Part shown: positions 1 to 10,400 of the stretch, piece after piece | How positions within the stretch are numbered: the first letter of the stretch is position 1 | Layout of the letters: every line of letters begins with the position of its first letter | Notes under the pieces: generated by a model | What the model saw: only the letters and a program-made list of their open reading frames with translations | What the model was told of the DNA's origin: nothing | Database searches by the model: none | Program-made: the position numbers and the translations under genes | From: Amblyornis subalaris | Lineage: Eukaryota; Chordata; Aves; Passeriformes; Ptilonorhynchidae | Direction: 5' to 3' | Assembly (NCBI GenBank): GCA_018881555.1 | Contig: JACAXG010000169.1 | Location: 575,099-639,098, forward strand | DNA length: 64,000 bases

Positions 1-269
1 ACACACAGCTCCTGGGGACACACACACAGCTCCTGGGGACACACACAGCTCCTGGGGACACACACAGCTCCTGGGGACAAACACAGCTCCTGGGGGATAC
101 ACACAGCTCCTGGGGACACACACAGCTCCTGGGGACACACACACAGCTCCTGGACACACACACAGCTCCTGGGGGATACACACAGCTCCTGGGGACACAC
201 ACAGCTCCTGGGGACACACACAGCTCCTGGGGACACACACACAGCTCCTGGGGACACACACAGCTCCTG
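1..269. repeat. Minisatellite, 19-22 bp unit, 14 copies, open at left edge
   Basis: Fourteen head-to-tail copies of a unit built from an (AC)n stretch followed by CAGCTCCTGGGG. Most units are 19 bp. Variation comes from one extra AC pair (copies 2, 8, 9 and 13), a GGGGGAT ending (copies 5 and 9) and a shortened GG (copy 8). The last unit is cut at CAGCTCCTG, position 269, where unique sequence starts. The array begins at base 1, so its full length is not visible. There are no unique spacers between units, so it is a plain tandem array. Confidence 0.97.
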
Positions 270-1502
270 CGGGCCAGCCCCATGCCAACACCCATGGAGG
301 AACCCGTGAGGTTCCACAGGCACCATCTGCCCTGCCCAGGGCTCTCCAAAGGCCCTGTGCAGAGGGCAGAGCACTCCCTGGGGAAGCTGGGCTCTGGGGA
401 GTACCTGCCCAAAGCNCCCACACCCTGGGCTGGGCCAGCGGCCTGTGACCCACGGTCCGGCTCCAGCCACCCAGCTGCTCCACCAGCCTCCCTGCTCCTG
501 AGTGAGGGCTGGGTGCTGCAGTTCCTGAGGTTGTCTGTGAGACAAGGCTGGCAGGTCCCCCACAGGGTCCCATATGTGGGGAGGCAGATCCCACCACCAT
601 CCCCATAATCTTCACCTTCCACGACGGAGCATTCCCTGGAGCAGCCAGCACAGGCGCTTGTGTCAGGCTTTATTGCAAACCACAGAGCTACACAGACCAG
701 AGGAGTGTTAAACCTCCTGGCAGTCACCCTGGAAACCATTTTTTTCTCACCATGGTGTTACTTTCCTTAAGCACATGGGCTAGGAGCCTGCAGCGTGCCA
801 AGCCCAATCACTGCCTGGTATTCCCAAATAAAACAGAGATTTCCAATCNATCTTTTTGTGTCATGTCTTGAACCCAGCAGAGAGTGGGTTAGATACCCTA
901 TGAGCTCTCCCTGGCAAAGCCAGAGAGCCACCCCTGGCATGGCACAGTCCCTCACTGCACCTGCACCCAGCAACAGTGAGTGTGACATCAGGGCCTGAGG
1001 ACAGCACCCTCGGAGGGTGAGAAACACAATCCATTGCCCATAGGGTCACCACAGGGAAGAAAAGCTGATGGTGCAACCTGCCAGGAGGCCGAGCTGCTGT
1101 GTCCCCATGGACATGTCCCCATGGACTCCATGAGAGCAGAGCAGTCCCCTTACCTTAGTGTGTGCAACCTCCTCCCCACACAAGTGAAAAAGTCCCTGAT
1201 CTGCTCCAGATTCGCCCTGCTCCGACATCCACAACGACTAATTCCCTATCAATAACATCATTCCCAGGCACTGAATTTTCCTCCCAGCTCCGACGCAGTG
1301 CTGGGCACTGAGGAGCAGAGCTCAGCNCCAGCCCAGGAGCTCCTCTGCCACAGCCAGGCACATTCACTGGCTCTGGTGGAAGCACAACCCCGAGCCCTCC
1401 ATCCCTCCCTGCACTGTGCAGGGGACCCTGCAAGTCACTGCTGCGGCTCCTGTGTGGGGAGAGAAGAGACTCTCCAGCTCACAGCAGCAGCCTCTGCCAG
1501 TC
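270..1502. other. Single-copy non-coding stretch
   Basis: No supported gene. It contains a reverse-strand AATAAA (TTTATT at 669-674) followed, in that orientation, by GT-rich sequence, a forward AATAAA at 827-832, and a 14 bp unit repeated twice at 1100-1127 (TGTCCCCATGGAC plus A or T). Reading frames on both strands have no recognisable domain. Confidence 0.6.
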
Positions 1503-1610
1503 ATGGAATCCTAGAATTCCAAGAATGGTTTGGGCTGGCTCATCTCTGCCATGGTCAGGGACACCTTCCACTAGACCAGGTTGCTACAAGCCCCATCCAA
1601 CCTGGCCTTG
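1503..1610 (-). mobile_element. CR1 LINE 3'-end fragment
   Basis: On the forward strand this is the complement of a CR1 terminus: GGTTTGGGCTGG, then a CATGGTCAGGGACACC block, then CCAACCTGGCCTTG. The usual 'gaagggacctta' stretch between the first two blocks is partly deleted. It is heavily 5'-truncated and degenerate, so it is an old insertion. Confidence 0.8.
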
Positions 1611-3059
1611 CTCTATTACCCTCTGCATTTTATTACCCTCAGAGCTGTGTTGAACGNGTGCAGAGAAGTGGTTATGGGCACTTGAATTGCCTCTGTTCTG
1701 AGTGAAATTAGATTAATTTTCCTNTTCAACTTTAATACCTTCAGCAAATCAGTTTATTAAATATCTTCCGAAGTTTGTGGTGCAACAAATAACAACTACA
1801 GCAATGCAAACAATCCCAAGCCTATGTGGGTTCAGGACATAATGCTCTCTCTGGCCTGGGGAGTCCCTCTTCATGAATTTAGGCTGGAAGATATTCACAA
1901 ACCTACCAGCTCATGCCTGACATCTGTCCTCTTCAGAGCTGAAATAAGATTAAAAAACTCATCCTAGCTAAGGAGCCCTCTCATTTTTTTTGTCTTGAGA
2001 GAAATGAGAGCTGGAAGGGTTTTAGTAATTACTGACATTTCTCCAGCAGCTTCTCTTCCACAAGGGAATGATTTGCATCCTTAATGAGTGGAGAACACAG
2101 GGCACATGTCAGGTGCCACCTGATGAGGACAGGCAGTGTTGTCCTCCCATGCCTCTGCAGGAGGATTTGCTGCCATCCAAAAACCTGGCACAGCGCATTC
2201 CAACCACATCTACTGCAGTGTATGTGTAAGTTCCAACCCATATCCAACAAGTCCTGTCAATACACAGGACAATGTCCATGAACTGGATGGGAAGCTTGCC
2301 TTGGGCCAGTCTCCTGTGCCTGGTTTGTCTCCCAGTGTTATCTTCTGGGCTCTAACAAACTGACTTGTAACAAACCAAATCAGTTTCTTTCTGGGGATTA
2401 ATTTAGGAGTCAGTATTTTGCCACAAGCCTTTAGACAAAGAGCCCATTAGATTTTTGCTTTGTGCCTTTGATGAAGCCCTTAAGTGGCTGCTCCATTACG
2501 TTTCCTTAAAAAGCACATGAAATCCCTGCCCCGTTGCTTTGTTTCACACGTGTGTTTGCACCAGCTCTTGGCTGGTGCTCCCCCTCCCTCCCAGCCCACA
2601 GCCTTGCCTGGAAGTGCCNGGCCCCCCACCCGTGCAGGTGCTGCTGTCCTGAGCAGCAAACAGAGCTGTGTGTCAGCACCCGAAGGGGGAACCCCTGCTG
2701 CTTTTAGGAGGTGCCAGGAGGCAGGAGAGACCAAGGCCTTGGAGATGGGAAGGATCCAGGAATCACTTGGAGCGATTTGGTCCTGACCTGCCCTCAGCTT
2801 GCACAGCCCACGGCAGGAGGCTCAGCCCTGCTCCCAGGAGAGCTCTCTCCCAGTGCCGTGGGTGCTGCCTGCTTGCCCACCTCCCTGCTCCTCTTCCTTC
2901 CACGAGCTTTCCCACTCCCTGGCATTTCATTCTCTTGCAAAGCCTTGTTGCTCACAGGCAGGAAGGTGATAGGGCTGGCAGTGACAAGTGACACAGGAGA
3001 AGGCAAGGCCAGTGCCTGGACACTGCCTCATGTCACATTCGCTGTGTTCCCTGCTGGAT

Positions 3060-3097
3060 ACCCACGCTCCTGCTGCACACCCACGCTCCTGCTGCAC
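3060..3097. repeat. 19 bp tandem duplication
   Basis: ACCCACGCTCCTGCTGCAC occurs twice with no spacer and no mismatch (3060-3078 and 3079-3097). It looks like a simple slippage duplication in single-copy DNA. Confidence 0.9.
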
Positions 3098-3953
3098 CGT
3101 GTCCCTCTGTCCTGGCTGTCTGTACACGCTGCCCCGGGACAGGAGGGCTCCCAGGCAGCTGTTTCTGTCCGTGAGAATGGACACTTCCCTGTCACGTGCA
3201 CAGCAAAGCAGAGGGACTGGTGTTGGACTGGGAACAGACAGGGAGTGGCTGAGGCACGTCCCGGTCAGTGCCTCACTGTGCCAGCTCAGCACCATGCNCC
3301 CACCTAAGGCCCTGTGATAAAAATTCCGAGTGATTTGGGTGCAGCTGGGGGGTGTGGGGGCCACATCTGCACCCCAAGCTATCCTCGTGTTCCCCTGCAG
3401 AGATGGAGAGAGCTGGAGCCGTGTCCCATTTGTTTCCTGGGGACACAGANCTGGCCAGCTCTCTGATTCAGAGTCAACATTGGCGTGGAGGGAGAGGGGA
3501 GTGACAGGGAATCTCCCTCCTGTGTGTGCTTGGGAAGCAGCAGGGGCTGCTTGGCCGTGACGCTCGGTCACAGCCGTGCTGGCACATGCCTGGCTCCGGC
3601 TGTCCCCAGTTCTGGCATGGCTCTGGCGCTGGCTGTCACCACCGCCCCGAGGTCCCCCAGCGCACAGTGCTGTGCTCTGATAAAGAGTTAAGGCGCGCTC
3701 GGAGGCGGTTCTGTGAGAACATTTCTCAGAGGGCAGTGCACTTCTATTCGAAATAATTTTCCATTCCATTTATATCTATATCATAGGAGGTGGCTGCGGG
3801 GTCTGGATTTTCCATCACCCCAGACCTCATTTCCCTGCCTGGGCCTGACCCCTGCTCAGCTTCCCCAAGAATAACAGGGAAGAGTTCAACAGGAGTGAAA
3901 GGGCTGCGGGGCTGAGCTCCCACTGCTGCGGGCACCCAATTAGGCTCCCTTTG

Positions 3954-4056
3954 TTCATAGAAGACATTATATATACAGAACATATACAGTTATATGCATA
4001 TATTATACACAGATTATATAGAACAGAATANATACATTTATATGTATATGGGAAAT
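3954..4056. repeat. AT-rich degenerate TA/TATG tract
   Basis: About 100 bp dominated by TATATA, CATATA and TTATATG words, in contrast to the GC-rich flanks. It is not a clean microsatellite. It probably derives from a decayed (TA)n or (CATA)n repeat. Confidence 0.7.
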
Positions 4057-6337
4057 CCCTGGGAAGAAATGTACCTGGAAAGGGATGTCCAAGCAAATAG
4101 GGCAGGAGTGGAGCTCAGAGCATGTGCTGCAGTCTGATCTGGGTTCTATCATACCCTGTTTTCATACCTTTATACTTGAATTTCAATAGCAAGGTGACAA
4201 AGACAAAAAGCAAGGTTACCAAGGCCAAAAGAGGGAAAAACTGTAAGTAGCAGATGTGGACAGAGAACCTCATCCCAGGTGTTGATCAGACATTTTATGT
4301 GCTTCTGGGTGGTAACGCTTGATAATGNGGATACTAGGGTTTGCTACTTTGACAGTGGCGAGATTATTCTTTCTGCTAGAAACATTTTGATTACAAAAAA
4401 CAATTCTCATTAAAATATTTTTATTATGCTGAGAGACCTGTACAACCTGGCCTAGAACACTTACAGTGAGAGGACTGCTGGACACCAGAGTGGGGTATCT
4501 CTTAATCCAGCCGCTGCTTTCCCTGGAGAGGGCACACCCAACCCCGANAAATGCACTGAGGTTCTTCACCTGACAGACCCAGAGACACAGCAGTTCCCCA
4601 CATGGNCACCCCAAGGATGTGCTCCTGGAAGGTGTTGCCAGGGGCCATGGTTTGGTGGATTTCCCCTCCAAGGAGAGCACCAGCAGCACCAACTCCCTTA
4701 TCACAGAAGAAGGGAGAAAATGTGTTTGTGTGTCAGAAAAACAACAAGTGTATAAAAATGCCAGCTAAATCAGACAAATTTCCGTATAAATCCAGGGGAA
4801 GGCAGCANCTAATGAAAACCCTGGCTGGTTTTACTGCCTCATCACTCTCAGCTGACGGAGTTTTAATCACGAATGGCTGTGTCTAGCATGCACCTTTGAA
4901 AGCACTGGAGGTGATTTCCAGTTCCCTGCAGTCCTGCAGATTTATCAAGTCTCAGTTACCTGTTTCTCTCCTTTCCTTCCCACACAGCTTCCTCCTGCCT
5001 CCTCCCAAAGGGCTCCAGGCACTGGAAGTAGTCAAGCTCATGTGAACAGCACCAGGTCCCAGGGATCAGCCTGGGACAGAAAGGTCCTTCTGTCAACATC
5101 TATTCAGTCAGGCACGTGTCACCCATGGAATATTTTACAACTCANCTTTCCCAGCAGGAGTTACAGAGTTCACATCACTGAACTTGGACCCGTCACACTC
5201 AGCCCTTTGGTTGCACACCCTGTGAACAAGCATGTCCCACCTCCCTGGCTCCATCAGGATCCTCCTCCCTTTGCCGTGCTGGGAAGGACCTGCTCCAGCA
5301 CTGGGTCTTCATGAAACAGAAGCTTGTTGTTTAATTAATGAATTATTTGATGTCATTTTTAGCTTCTGCACCTGCCTACTTCTCTGTTCAACACACATGT
5401 ACTGCAATGTCGGGCTATCGATCCCCTCAGATACCAAACCTGCCAGCCAGAAACCCTCTGTGGCTGCTTAGGAGGTGCTGAAACAAAGACTGAGAGAAGA
5501 AGAAACCACAAGGAATGAGTATGGAAGACTAATGGGCAAAAGCAGGGGAAGAGAAAAAGCCAACAGGTGCCTGGATGTGATGCTTTACACCCCACTGTGA
5601 TGGGAGCTCTCCTCTCCATGGGAACACTCCTCTACATGGGCCCTCCTGACAGCCCAGCATGGGCCATTCTTCTGGTTAAACCAGAAATAAAATATTGAGA
5701 AATGAAAGATACAGAATTGAGAGTTTAACACGTCNGCCATCCCCACCATTCCATCATGAACACTCCTGCTGGACTGTGGCTGAAAGGGGCAGACCTGAGN
5801 GAGGATGAATCTGTCCTGTGGTCAGCAGTGTGACTGTGGGANGGGACGCTGCCTAGGCTGGCACCGGATGAGCTATGAGCTCCTGAATGTTGAGTGGAGC
5901 CTGCAGCCAGGACACCAGCATCCTCACAGCCCTGCACATCTCCACATCCCCACAACCTTCGGAGAGCTGGGCAGCTTTGCCANGGAAACAGGAGCTAATG
6001 ACAAGCTGGGATGGGTGTATCCAAACCAGAGACCCAGAGCTCCCAAATGAGCTTTCTGAGGAGTTGGGTGAGTGATAATGGGTGCTGACAACATTTCAGT
6101 GTCAGCTCACATCCACATCCTCACTTACAGCCTCAAAGGACCCCCAATGCAGAATTTAATCTGGACCAGAAACTGCTAAACTTGTAAATTCCTCCCCAGG
6201 CTGCTAAAGGCATTTAAACTGATACTTGCAGAGCTGTCTCAGGCTTCCCTCACTCCATAACAAGTTTTTTCCATGACGGAGGTTCTCTGAGCATGCTGCT
6301 CACTACCAGCACATGCAGCCCACAGCTCAGNTCCTTA

Positions 6338-6440
6338 CAGACTGGTTTGGGTTGGGAGAGACCTGAAAGCTCATCTCGTTCTGCCTCCTGCCATGGGCAG
6401 GGACACCTCTCATTACACCAGGTGCAACTCNTACAACTCC
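6338..6440 (-). mobile_element. CR1 LINE 3'-end fragment
   Basis: The complement of the CR1 end: CAGACTGGTTTGGGTTGG, GAGACCTGAAAGCTCATCTC, the GCCATGGGCAGGGACACC box and a decayed CACCAGGTGCAACTC. The element is lost just after the segment that would read 'tggagcaacctgg' in sense, so about 100 bp remains. Confidence 0.85.
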
Positions 6441-7869
6441 ACTGCTGCAGAGATGCCACCACAAATCATCCTGTACTGCCAGAACAAGCCTTTGGGGACG
6501 GCTGTGGGTGCATCCTTGCAGCTGGCTGCTTCTTAGGCCCTCTGATTCTGAGAGTCCCAACCTGCTTGCAGCTGCCTGTAGACTGCACCTCNCAGGTGCT
6601 GAAGTGATGGGAAGTCAGCGGGAACATTGCCATGCTTGGCAGAGTTTTATATTTCAGAGTTTTCAGTAACTCCACAAGATTCATGAAGTGGAAGCAAAAA
6701 CCAAGTGTGTTACTGAGTGCAGAGGGATTGAGGGACACAAGGACTCACAGCTTGTAAAGCTGATGGTGCCTGTAACCAGGAACACGCTCAGCTCTGCTTT
6801 GGGTTTGAATCCATCCCCAGAGGACGCAGTTTNTCCACTGTCAGGTGCCTGACTGGGTGTCAGCCCAGGTGTGTCTGAAGGCATCCCCTGAGCCACACTT
6901 GCTCCCCAGGGCAGCATCCCCACATCACAGGTAGCATTGTCACCCTAAATTCCAATAGGAGAAGGAANGGGGGAGTACCTCAACACAACACCAGCTGCAG
7001 CTTTTTGCTTTCCTAGCTCAAACCAGCTCAGAACTTCCATTCTTTAACTGCTGGGGTAGAGAAGGGAGTTGTGGGCATCTCCTCCCTTCTTCACACTGGA
7101 GTTGTCAAGTTGGCAGGGAAATACTAAACACTTCTCTAAACTTCCTAAATGTCAAGAAAATATTTACGGGGCCCACTTGTGCTGAGCAGAGCTGCCAGCC
7201 CCAAGGGCAGACCCACACCCTCACCCGGTGCTGCCTGGCACGCTCAGGGCAATCCGTTTTATTAAACATTTGTGGTTTTCCTGCTGAAAAACCCAGTGAA
7301 AGATTAATGCCAAAAAGTGACTCCTCTGGGGCTGAAACTGTCAGGGAGCCAGGACACAGGGAAGGACGGAGCCTGCCTGTCTATTCCTTCCCTGGTGTTT
7401 TACAGCCAGAGAGATCAGCCCCAGCCTGGCCAGGACTGGGGCAGGGTTAGGGGGGATCTGGGCTAATTCTGATCATGCTCTGGGGACACGAGAAAACTTC
7501 AGGCTTTCACTTGTGAACATTTCACCAGCAAATAAATACATGTAAACCCTTTTCCCATGTATGCTGGCTTTTTTGGGTTTCTTTGCTTTAAAGCAGGATC
7601 TCCACAGCGTCCAATTCTCCCCAGGCTACACTCACAGCTTTGCAATGCCTCCAGCTGCTGAAATCCTGTGCTAGGCATGGAAATGGGCTGAACACAGAGC
7701 TCAGCTGCTGGGAGGCTTCCAGCAGGGCTGGAGCCACGCCGTGGAGCAGGCAGGGCAGGCAGGCTGGCTGGCAGCAGGAGCAGGGACATCCCGGGGCTGG
7801 AGTGGCCGTGTCCCAGCCGGACGGTGCCCCCGGCCCGGCCCGCGTGGGCGGCAGCGCCTCACCACAGCA
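6441..7869. other. Single-copy non-coding stretch with a GC-rich right end
   Basis: No gene found. 7741-7800 is a decayed GGCA/GGCT-rich tract, and 7790-7870 is a short CpG-rich patch (cggcccggcccgcgtgggcgg) next to the AT-rich block that follows. Open frames around 7499-7947 on both strands are products of this compositional bias. Confidence 0.5.
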
Positions 7870-8110
7870 CCGGCCCGCAGTCATTGCCAGCTTCAACTAT
7901 TACACGTTAATGAAGGTTTTCTAATGAGCTGTTTAAATAGTAATTAGAGGCCAGCACTGAAGAGGGAGATAAGACCTGTGAGTATCGTGCCCGGCAAGAA
8001 AGGACTCGATAAGAAAGGAGTGAATGATTTTCTTCTGGGATCAATTCCAACGAGCAATTATCCCCTTGATACNACGCTGCCTAATCAGGAGCAGACTGAA
8101 AAAACACTTG
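7870..8110. promoter_or_regulatory. Candidate conserved non-coding / enhancer-like block
   Basis: A sharp switch from GC-rich flank to an AT-rich block dense in transcription-factor-type words. These include CGTTAATGA, CTAATGAG and TTTAAAT, the homeodomain core TAATTA at 7941-7946, GATAAG at 7968-7973 and again at 8008-8013, and AGCAATTATC. There is no open frame or repeat similarity. This composition is typical of vertebrate conserved non-coding elements, but conservation cannot be seen from one sequence, so the call is inference. Confidence 0.28.
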
Positions 8111-8209
8111 ACAGTGGCAGGCAATGAATGGGCCACTTTCCCAGCGTTTTCCAAGGGAAGGCTGGAGGCTTTATGCCAGTACCTGGGATAGGAGATGATC
8201 CAGATAGTG

Positions 8210-8600
8210 CTGAGAGCTCATTTGATTTACATAGAATAATCATCAATGTTTCTTTTTAAAANGCTTCACATAGACAGAAGAATCATCAGCTTCATTTCCT
8301 GATGGGTGCCCATTGCAGCTGTTCGAGGAGTTTAGGTTTTATTTAATTTAGGTGTCNGGCTTCAGTGACTGAAACGCTGACCAGGAATCCGGCGTGTCCC
8401 TGGCTGTGCTGGGCAGGATGATGGGGTTTGGCTCGAGCGGTTCTCTCTCGGCAATTACAGCAAACAGATGAGCTGAGCAGCGACAATTGTGCAGGACAAG
8501 ATGACTCACAGACTTGGCTGAAAACTGCCTAGTTATCCTCTGATGTTGTCGGAGAGTTAAGTAAGCTCGAACATTTTAATAGGCTTATTTTCTCACCATT
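8210..8600. promoter_or_regulatory. Candidate conserved non-coding block
   Basis: Non-repetitive, AT-leaning sequence without open frames. It contains AATAATCATCAATG, TTTTATTTAATTTAGG, CAATTACAG, ACAATTGTG, an AP-1-like TGACTCA at 8502-8508 and TTAAGTAAG. It lies 100 bp from the block at 7870-8110, and the two may form one regulatory cluster. Function is inferred from composition only. Confidence 0.25.
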
Positions 8601-10284
8601 CTACTGCCTCAGGTGATCCTTTGTGTTGCAACACAAAATACGGTATCATGGGATTGTTAAAAAAAAAAAAGAAAGGGCCGTGCTCAAACCATCATTTTTT
8701 TTCTGTCACCCTCTGGCAGTGCCACTATCTGGTAGGGACACTGGCACANGGTGCACACAGCAAATGATGCAAAGAGGTTTGGCAAACGGCAGAAGTAACA
8801 GCCAGGAGGGATTTTTAAAGGCTGGAGCATTACTCACTCGCTGTAGCCAGGAGAGATAACTGTACAGCAGGGCACAGGGACAGAGCCTGCTGTCCACATG
8901 GGCTTGGGGAGCACAGCCAGGACACCTCGAGGGTGCAGCCCTGGGAGCAGGAGCACGTGGCCCTTCGGTAACTGGTAAAGAACCTGTGCTCTGCCCAGGC
9001 ACACCTTGGGGACAGATCACACTCATGAGGAGCCCCAAGCACGGGACGGAACGGATCGTGTTACCCAGGCTGGGCTTTGCTCCTGCACTGCCCTGTCCCC
9101 TAGTCCCGACAGGAACACAGGTGGAATTTTTTTTCCACTGGGACCATGTGTGAAAACTTATTTTCTGGGGGATTTAGAGCCTCCTTCTAATTTCCAGCCT
9201 GACTTCACTCGTGGCATTTTGCACCTTCCCTCCTGATGCTCTTGGCTCAGTTGCAGTCTCTCCTCCCCCCCTGCAGACAGCCCCTGGCAGTCAGTCCCTC
9301 TCTGTACCCCCCACTCCGAGGTCTCCTCTTGTACGACAGCATCTTCATTTCCCTGCTCTGCCTACAGATTTTCCTGCAGCTCCCATCTGACTGGGGACCA
9401 GAACTGATCACTCCCATCAGAGCAAAGACCCTTCCAGTCCAGGGACCTGTCCAGGACACCCACTGGGCACTGATGCTCAGGGTACAGCTTCATGGTGCAG
9501 CACAGTCAGCTTCAAAGCTCCCTGCTGCCAAGAAGGGACATCTCAGGAGCCCCCCTTCCTTGAACCCCTCCCTAGTGCCTGCTCACACCCTTGGACTGGT
9601 CCTGGCACAACCTCAGATCCCACAGGAGCCATTCCCTTTGCAAACATGGGAATATCCCTCCTCTTTTTGCCATTGCAGAACACTGAAGCAGCTCCCTGGC
9701 AGGTCAGAGAAGCCTCAGGACTGCTCAGGCTCAGCAGAGCACACCTGGGAGAGCTGAGGTGGAGGAGCAGCAATGAGTTAAAGTGAGTCAGGTCATCCCA
9801 TGAGATCACATCCTGCGAAATGGGAAGGACAGCAGGGCACAGGAGAGTGAATCCTCCCCAGCTTTCAAGAATGAACACGCTCAGCACATTGGGGGACACA
9901 AAGGCCATGTCACAACATCCCACAGCCAAAAGCAGGGCCTCTGCCCCACGTTTGGTTTCTACATCATCATCCTACAAAAGGCTCCTGATGCAGCCACACA
10001 TCACACAGGAACAGCAGCACTGCTTCCCCTCCTCTCCTCCCTCTGCCCAGTTCCAGGGAATCCAGGGTTCACTCGTGCTCCGGGGTCTTTCATGCTGCTG
10101 GATCTGTTGGACGCTGGGCGATGGCTCCACACCAGAGCAGAAATCCAGCTGCACATGCCCTGTGCATCACTCCTCGCCTCCCTCATTTCATCACATTCCT
10201 TGTTTTCCTATCTTGAAGGGAATCCCCATTCTCTCTGTGCAATTTCCCCCAACTCCCTTGTTTTGATGACAATTCCCAATTACA
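8601..10284. other. Single-copy non-coding stretch
   Basis: No supported gene. It contains an A12 run at 8659-8670, a T8 run near 9129 and pyrimidine-rich sequence at 9240-9370 that mimics splice-acceptor tracts. The 173-codon frame at 9236-9757 has no recognisable domain or signal peptide. Confidence 0.5.
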
Positions 10285-10400
10285 GGTAATCACCAAATTT
10301 CATTAGCAATTTCTGTGTTTTGTGCCAAGGCCATTAAAAATGTCAAACAACATCATTTCCAAGGCCAATTTTTGAGAAGCCCAACTAGCGGAGTCCTCAC
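10285..10400 (-). mobile_element. Possible ancient CR1/L3-type LINE fragment (reverse-transcriptase region)
   Basis: The forward strand reads TTTCATTAGCAATTTCTG, TGTGCCAAGGCCATTAAA, AATGTCAAACAACATC and AGAAGCCCAACTAG. The order and spacing resemble the antisense of the LINE segment encoding the reverse-transcriptase stretch around 'GVPQGSVLGP..FNIFINDL', as commonly seen in old CR1/L3 copies. It is strongly diverged and has no intact frame. Similarity may extend to the right, but I cannot place its end. Confidence 0.35.

Larger units (their letters stand above)
1611..6337. other. Single-copy non-coding stretch, 4.7 kb
   Basis: No exon, RNA gene or clear transposon seen. Local structure: a 19 bp perfect direct duplication at 3060-3097 (ACCCACGCTCCTGCTGCAC twice), an AT-rich block at about 3954-4056, and mixed GC-rich sequence at 2560-3720. 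The longest open frame (reverse strand, 2927-3769) has no recognisable domain and looks like a chance frame in GC-rich DNA. A short string near 4440-4470 resembles the CR1 'caacctggcc..gaacactt' motif but is too short to call. Confidence 0.55.

Noticed and set aside
1..269. CRISPR-like regular repeat
   Set aside because: Units are directly adjacent with no unique spacers, in a vertebrate genome. It is a minisatellite.
2927..3769. 280-codon reverse frame
   Set aside because: GC-rich chance frame with three masked codons, no domain, and overlapping forward frames of similar quality.
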